From DATAYF01 sp036272735 (GTDB lineage Bacteria > Chloroflexota > Ktedonobacteria > Ktedonobacterales > Ktedonobacteraceae), in NCBI GenBank assembly GCA_036272735.1, contig DATAYF010000673.1, positions 1 through 8,316 of the forward strand: 8,316 nucleotides of DNA, given 5' to 3'. The position numbers were made by a program, and so were the translations under genes. This document shows positions 5,657 through 8,316 of this stretch, piece after piece. Numbering within the stretch: position 1 is the stretch's first letter; every line of letters starts with the position of its first letter. Under the pieces are notes generated by a model. It did no database searches and was not told where the DNA came from. It worked only from the letters and a program-made list of their open reading frames with translations.

Positions 5657-5686
5657 GTGTCAATTTGTTTCTCTGCGTATCATTAT
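5657..5686 (+). promoter_or_regulatory. Weak candidate promoter of the permease gene
   Basis: GTGTCA (5657-5662) and CATTAT (5681-5686) each match four of six consensus bases at an 18-base spacing. It would give a leader of about 30 bases before the ATG at 5723. No better match is seen between 5560 and 5722. Confidence 0.25.
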
Positions 5687-5722
5687 AGAAATACGTGAAA
5701 TCTATGAAAAGGCCAGGCATGT

Positions 5723-6940
5723 ATGGAGCATATTGATTGGCGGCGCACACGTGACATGCTCATCAGCATTTTATGCATTGGTGTTATTCTCTGGGCAGCC
5801 TGGACGATGCTGGGCCGGTTTGTGAACGTCATCGTCATTCTTACGCTCGCTTTGGCGATTGCTTTTCTCTTAAATCCCCTGGTCAATCGGCTGCAACGCT
5901 GCCGTATTCCTCGTCCGTTGGCAGCATTGATTGCTTACGTGTTTGTGTTCGGGGCGCTGGGTATTATCGGGTATGCACTGGTATCTACGCTGATTCAGCA
6001 AGCAGTTTTTTTCGCGACGACCATTCGTGATTTTGCCTTTAATTTGCCACAAACACTCAATACGTTTATCCTTTTCCTGGAAAAGCGTGGTCGTGTTCCC
6101 GACGAGAATATCAGGGCGGCTATCAGCCAGATTCAGGGGCAGGCGACCAATTTCGCCCAATCGCTTGCTTCAAACGCGCTCAACTTCGTGCTGCTGCTTA
6201 CTGATGCCTCGATCAATATCTTACTCATTTTCGTGATTAGCTTCTATTTTGTGCTGGATGGTAAACGCATACGCGATAGCTTGATCGCGCTTGCTCCGCG
6301 TCGTTCTATGCATCATGTGCTGCTGCTTGAAGACGCGCTGAACAGTGTGGTTGGTAATTATATTCGTGGTCAATTGACGCTGGCGTTGATTATTGGTTTG
6401 CTGACCGGGCTGGTGTGTGTGGCCTTTGGCCTGCGCGATTACGCCTTGATTTGTGGGCTGCTGGCTTTTGTTTTCGAGACCATTCCCATGGTTGGTCCAG
6501 CGCTCGCTTCGATCACGCCTTTGCTGCTGTCCCTTTTGCTGCCGGGTGCCTTTCCGCGTACGGTGGAAATTCTGATCTGCTTCGTGTTCATACAACTCAT
6601 TGAGAGCAACATTCTGGGGCCACGTATCGTGGGCCATGCTGTGGGTCTGCATCCAATTGTAGCAATTTTGGCGTTGTTGGTGGGGGCCAGTGTCTTTGGG
6701 GTCTTCGGCGCGTTTTTGGCAACCCCAGTGGTGGCCGCCCTGTGGGTGGTAGTTGCCAGTATCTATCGTTCGGCGCACGGCGAAACAGCGGACCAGATCC
6801 TTGCCAAAAAACGGGCCCCCTGGTCATTGCCGCGTCCCTATCTCGCGTCGCGTCAGCCGCCAGTTGATAAGCACGAGCACAAGCCCGAACCTGAGCCAGA
6901 CTCTACCGTGAAGCAGCATGAGCATGCTTCAGGTGAGTAG
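5723..6940 (+). CDS. AI-2E / PerM family (UPF0118) membrane permease, 405 aa
   Basis: A hydrophobic protein of typical family length with family hallmarks: GNYIRGQL from Gly211, ETIPMVGP at 252-259, and ESNILGPRIVGHAVGLHP from Glu294 followed by GVFGAFLATPVVA. Two closely spaced N-terminal membrane helices, a third near 62-85, a long polar amphipathic stretch (about 100-155) and the remaining helices fit the roughly eight-helix plan of the family. Members have been linked to export of the AI-2 signal and, in other bacteria, to Na+/H+ exchange or unknown substrates, so the substrate cannot be assigned here. The last ~27 residues are a charged tail with alternating His/Glu (KHEH, QHEH) and Pro-Glu pairs. 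The start ATG 5723 has AAGG (5709-5712) ten bases upstream; nearby ATGs at 5704 and 5719 are in another frame. It converges on the RCK genes. Confidence 0.92.
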   Translation: MEHIDWRRTRDMLISILCIGVILWAAWTMLGRFVNVIVILTLALAIAFLLNPLVNRLQRCRIPRPLAALIAYVFVFGALGIIGYALVSTLIQQAVFFATTIRDFAFNLPQTLNTFILFLEKRGRVPDENIRAAISQIQGQATNFAQSLASNALNFVLLLTDASINILLIFVISFYFVLDGKRIRDSLIALAPRRSMHHVLLLEDALNSVVGNYIRGQLTLALIIGLLTGLVCVAFGLRDYALICGLLAFVFETIPMVGPALASITPLLLSLLLPGAFPRTVEILICFVFIQLIESNILGPRIVGHAVGLHPIVAILALLVGASVFGVFGAFLATPVVAALWVVVASIYRSAHGETADQILAKKRAPWSLPRPYLASRQPPVDKHEHKPEPEPDSTVKQHEHASGE

Positions 6941-6953
6941 AACGACCCCGCAA

Positions 6954-6984
6954 GGGAAACGACCCCCGAAAGAGAGGTCGTCCC
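6954..6984. terminator. Hairpin between convergent genes, probable terminator
   Basis: ACGACC (6959-6964) and GGTCGT (6976-6981) form a six-pair stem; GGG (6954-6956) and CCC (6982-6984) extend it to nine pairs across an AA bulge. It starts about 13 bases after the permease stop and lies before the end of the RCK operon at 7011. There is no T-run on either side, so termination would be weaker or factor-assisted. ACGACCCC also occurs once more at 6942-6949. Confidence 0.5.
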
Positions 6985-7010
6985 TCACAAGAATGGTCGC
7001 TTCCTTTAGG

Positions 7011-7670
7011 TTATACGGTGCTGAAGATGCTGCGTAGTTCTTCTTCACCTTCGCCTGTGACCAGTGCATAGACATCGTCGTTGGCCTGAAGCTCGGTATC
7101 TGCCGTGGGGAAGATTGGTTCCTGGTCGCGAATAATCAGCGCCAGGTTGCAACGGCGTGGCAGGTTGACCTGGTTCAGCTTCTTGCCTACGACTGGAGAG
7201 ATCGGGGGAATGCTGACCTCGATGATTTCCAGACCCGCGCGCTTCAGCGTCATAAGCATGACAAAGCGCCGTCCGGGCAATTCAGACTCGATCAACGAGA
7301 GAATCGATTTTGTGGGGCTAACGGAGATGTCAATGCCCAGCTTCTGGAACAATAGCTCGTTGCGCGGGTTATTGAGGCGGGCGATAGTGCGGCCGACGTT
7401 GAAGCGTTTTTTGGCCACCTGGCAGATGACCAGGTTGTCTTCATCTTCGCCGGTGACTGCAATCACCACATCAGCACGCCGTGCACCTGCTTCCTCAAGC
7501 ATACGCGCTTCGCACGCGTCACCATGAAAGATCGATTCTCCTAGCTCTTCTCTCAGCCCCTGGACGCGCGCGGTATCCTTTTCCATGAGCAGGACCTCGT
7601 GGCCCTGGCTCAATAGATTTCTCGTGAGGTAGTAGCCGACTTCTCCGCCACCACCAATAATAATGTACAT
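7011..7670 (-). CDS. trkA: TrkA-type RCK protein, full length (RCK_N + RCK_C), 219 aa
   Basis: A cytoplasmic regulatory subunit of K+ uptake or K+ channels. The N-terminal Rossmann (RCK_N/TrkA-N) domain shows the nucleotide loop GGGEVG at residues 7-12, acidic Glu30 at the end of the second strand (LLMEKD), the family's FHGDA turn and the AVTGEDEDN segment. From about residue 137 a RCK_C (TrkA-C) domain follows (EIIEVSIPPISPVVGKKLNQ to NDDVYALVTG), which in relatives binds regulatory ligands. Length is normal for a single-module KtrA/TrkA protein. ATG 7670 is one base after the stop of the upstream RCK gene, with GGAG seven bases before it inside that gene, so translation is likely coupled. 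The membrane transporter subunit is not in this window. The symbol is used in the broad family sense. Confidence 0.93.
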   Translation of the reverse strand: MYIIIGGGGEVGYYLTRNLLSQGHEVLLMEKDTARVQGLREELGESIFHGDACEARMLEEAGARRADVVIAVTGEDEDNLVICQVAKKRFNVGRTIARLNNPRNELLFQKLGIDISVSPTKSILSLIESELPGRRFVMLMTLKRAGLEIIEVSIPPISPVVGKKLNQVNLPRRCNLALIIRDQEPIFPTADTELQANDDVYALVTGEGEEELRSIFSTV

Positions 7671-7671
7671 G

Positions 7672-8079
7672 TTACGGCTCCGCTCCTGTCAATGATTCAA
7701 AGACCATATCCGCGCCCATGATGGTAGGACAGATGGTTTCCAGGCCCAATTCGTTGTAAGTCATCTGGCGTAGCGGATCATAAATGCGACAGACTACTTT
7801 TTTTACGTGGAAGATTTCTTTGGCTATCTGGCTTGCCATGATATTACGGTTATCGCCATTGGTTACCGCCGCAAAGGCGTCGGCGCTTTCAATACCTGCA
7901 CGTTTGAGCACTTCTTCGTCTACGCCATTGCCCTGCACCCGTTCCCCTCGAAACTTCGTGTCCAAACGTTGGAATGCATCATTGCTGGTATCAACCACAG
8001 TGACCTCGTGACCTGCTTGATCAAGGTTGATCGCGAGCCTGGCACCGACCCGTCCGCAGCCGAGGATTACCACTTTCAC
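7672..8079 (-). CDS. TrkA-N (RCK_N)-only nucleotide-binding protein, 135 aa
   Basis: A Rossmann fold of the RCK_N type: loop GCGRVG at residues 7-12, Asp30 at the end of the second strand (VTVVD), the VQGNGVDEEVLKRAG and FAAVTNGDNRN segments. The protein stops at residue 135, just after this domain, so the RCK_C half found in its downstream neighbour is absent. There is no leftover coding sequence for it, since the next gene starts one base later. It probably binds NAD(H) or ATP/ADP and assembles with the full-length partner in a mixed RCK ring. It is the first gene of the pair, with a perfect AGGAGG (8091-8086) six bases before its GTG start, and a strong extended -10 promoter. Tandem TrkA-like genes are known in other bacteria, e.g. 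ceoB/ceoC in mycobacteria, where as far as I recall both are full length. Confidence 0.9.
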   Translation of the reverse strand: MKVVILGCGRVGARLAINLDQAGHEVTVVDTSNDAFQRLDTKFRGERVQGNGVDEEVLKRAGIESADAFAAVTNGDNRNIMASQIAKEIFHVKKVVCRIYDPLRQMTYNELGLETICPTIMGADMVFESLTGAEP

Positions 8080-8091
8080 AAGTCGCCTCCT

Positions 8092-8109
8092 ATCGGTTAA
8101 GAGACCGAT
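8092..8109 (-). promoter_or_regulatory. Leader hairpin abutting the RBS of the RCK operon
   Basis: ATCGGT and ACCGAT (8109-8104 and 8097-8092 as read on minus) form a perfect six-pair hairpin with a CTCTTA loop. The 3' arm is immediately followed by AGGAGG. It could affect ribosome access or be a protein-binding site. Confidence 0.4.
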
Positions 8110-8125
8110 TTTCTATTTCTTCATC

Positions 8126-8157
8126 ACACATTATAGCATGTGTTTGAATTTTGATAA
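8126..8157 (-). promoter_or_regulatory. Promoter of the RCK pair, with palindrome on the -10 box
   Basis: On minus, TTATCA (8157-8152) is followed after 16 bases by a perfect TATAAT (8135-8130), with TG one base before it giving an extended -10. ACACAT (8126-8131) and ATGTGT (8138-8143) form an inverted repeat centred on this -10, so a dimeric repressor binding there would block it. Leader length would be about 45 bases. Confidence 0.7.
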
Positions 8158-8180
8158 CTGTCTACGTATTCCATTATTAT
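8151..8180 (+). promoter_or_regulatory. Divergent promoter of the right-edge gene
   Basis: TTGATA (8151-8156) and TATTAT (8175-8180) each match five of six consensus bases at an 18-base spacing. Its -35 overlaps the -35 of the RCK promoter on the other strand. This gives a leader of about 80 bases before the ATG at 8267. Confidence 0.5.
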
Positions 8181-8266
8181 ATGCAGGCGTTCAAGTGGGT
8201 GCGCCTTGACGACGACTGCGATGATAGAGATAGGTAAACTAAAGCAGAAAGAGGGTGGATATTGTT

Positions 8267-8316
8267 ATGGCTCCTTCGTCTCTTCCAACGCGGTATAGGT
8301 TGCGCTGTGTGGCCGC
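8267..8316 (+). CDS. Start of an unidentified gene, cut by the right edge
   Basis: ATG 8267 opens a frame of 16 complete codons (MAPSSLPTRYRLRCVA) with no stop before the edge. GAGGGTGG (8251-8258) lies eight bases upstream and the promoter at 8151-8180 points this way. The visible N-terminus is basic and shows no domain. Too little is present to assign a family. Confidence 0.5.
   Translation, partial: MAPSSLPTRYRLRCVA

Larger units (their letters stand above)
5352..5722. other. Intergenic region between divergent genes, with inverted repeats
   Basis: 371 bases with no credible gene. A minus-strand reading frame over 5484-5750 has no family features and overlaps the permease start, so it is not called. 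The region holds a 19-bp palindrome (5385-5403), a 7-bp inverted repeat (CTTACAA 5446-5452, TTGTAAG 5525-5531), the interleaved repeats at 5548-5629 and a weak promoter near 5657-5686. I recognise no known riboswitch here. Confidence 0.6.

Noticed and set aside
5484..5750. Minus-strand reading frame of 88 residues across the permease upstream region
   Set aside because: It overlaps the permease start, shows no family features, and its composition looks like a translated AT-rich spacer.
6221..6778. Minus-strand reading frame of 185 residues inside the permease gene
   Set aside because: It is very rich in Gln, Asn, Thr and His and lies wholly opposite a confident membrane protein gene, so it is an antisense shadow.
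7105..7527. Plus-strand reading frame of 140 residues opposite the full-length RCK gene
   Set aside because: It lies fully antisense to a well-supported family member and has no features of its own.
8080..8125. Known K+-linked riboswitch (c-di-AMP type) in the RCK leader
   Set aside because: The predicted leader is only about 45 bases, far too short for that class, and none of its conserved core is visible.

Overview
The window looks like chromosomal DNA from a Chloroflexota bacterium, most likely of the Ktedonobacteria type. This is inferred from the gene families: a divergent bacterial Ser/Thr kinase, a DUF790/Bax1-type nuclease, a single-pass membrane protein with a long basic, Thr/Pro-rich cytoplasmic half, and a tandem pair of TrkA-type RCK proteins. 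Frequent GTG starts with good Shine-Dalgarno sites, and AT-rich gaps between moderately GC-rich genes, are also seen. I could not search a database, so the lineage is a judgement and not a result.

Layout, left to right. (1) Positions 1-1074, minus strand: the N-terminal 358 codons of a Ser/Thr protein kinase that runs off the left edge. (2) A divergent promoter region, 1075-1349. (3) 1350-3359, plus: a 669-residue DUF790/Bax1-like PD-(D/E)XK nuclease with no XPB helicase gene beside it in this window. (4) 3360-3784: an AT-rich, repeat-containing non-coding stretch that ends in a promoter. (5) 3785-4810, plus: a membrane-anchored protein with cytoplasmic 14-residue repeats and an outside domain carrying one calcium-loop-like motif. 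(6) 4811-5078: a predicted three-way-junction fold followed by a strong bidirectional terminator. (7) 5079-5351, minus: a 90-residue single-pass membrane protein. (8) 5352-5722: a 371-bp non-coding stretch with a 19-bp palindrome and two interleaved inverted repeats. (9) 5723-6940, plus: an AI-2E/PerM-family (UPF0118) permease. (10) A convergent terminator-like hairpin near 6954-6984. (11) 7011-8079, minus: two RCK/TrkA genes one base apart, the promoter-proximal one reduced to the nucleotide-binding half. (12) 8080-8316: back-to-back promoters with overlapping -35 boxes and the first 16 codons of a plus-strand gene that leaves the right edge.

The genes do not form one long operon. The only clear co-transcribed unit is the RCK pair, which probably gates a potassium transporter encoded elsewhere. 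The kinase and the nuclease are divergently transcribed; the membrane protein and the 90-residue protein converge on the shared terminator; the permease and the RCK pair converge on the hairpin at 6954-6984. I see no insertion sequence, CRISPR array, tRNA, rRNA or recognisable known riboswitch. I do not see a clear new multi-gene system. The items most worth a second look are the orphan Bax1-like nuclease with its long C-terminal extension, the split RCK pair, the kinase with altered HRD and DFG motifs, and the structured intergenic segments at 3393-3655, 4846-4898 and 5548-5629.
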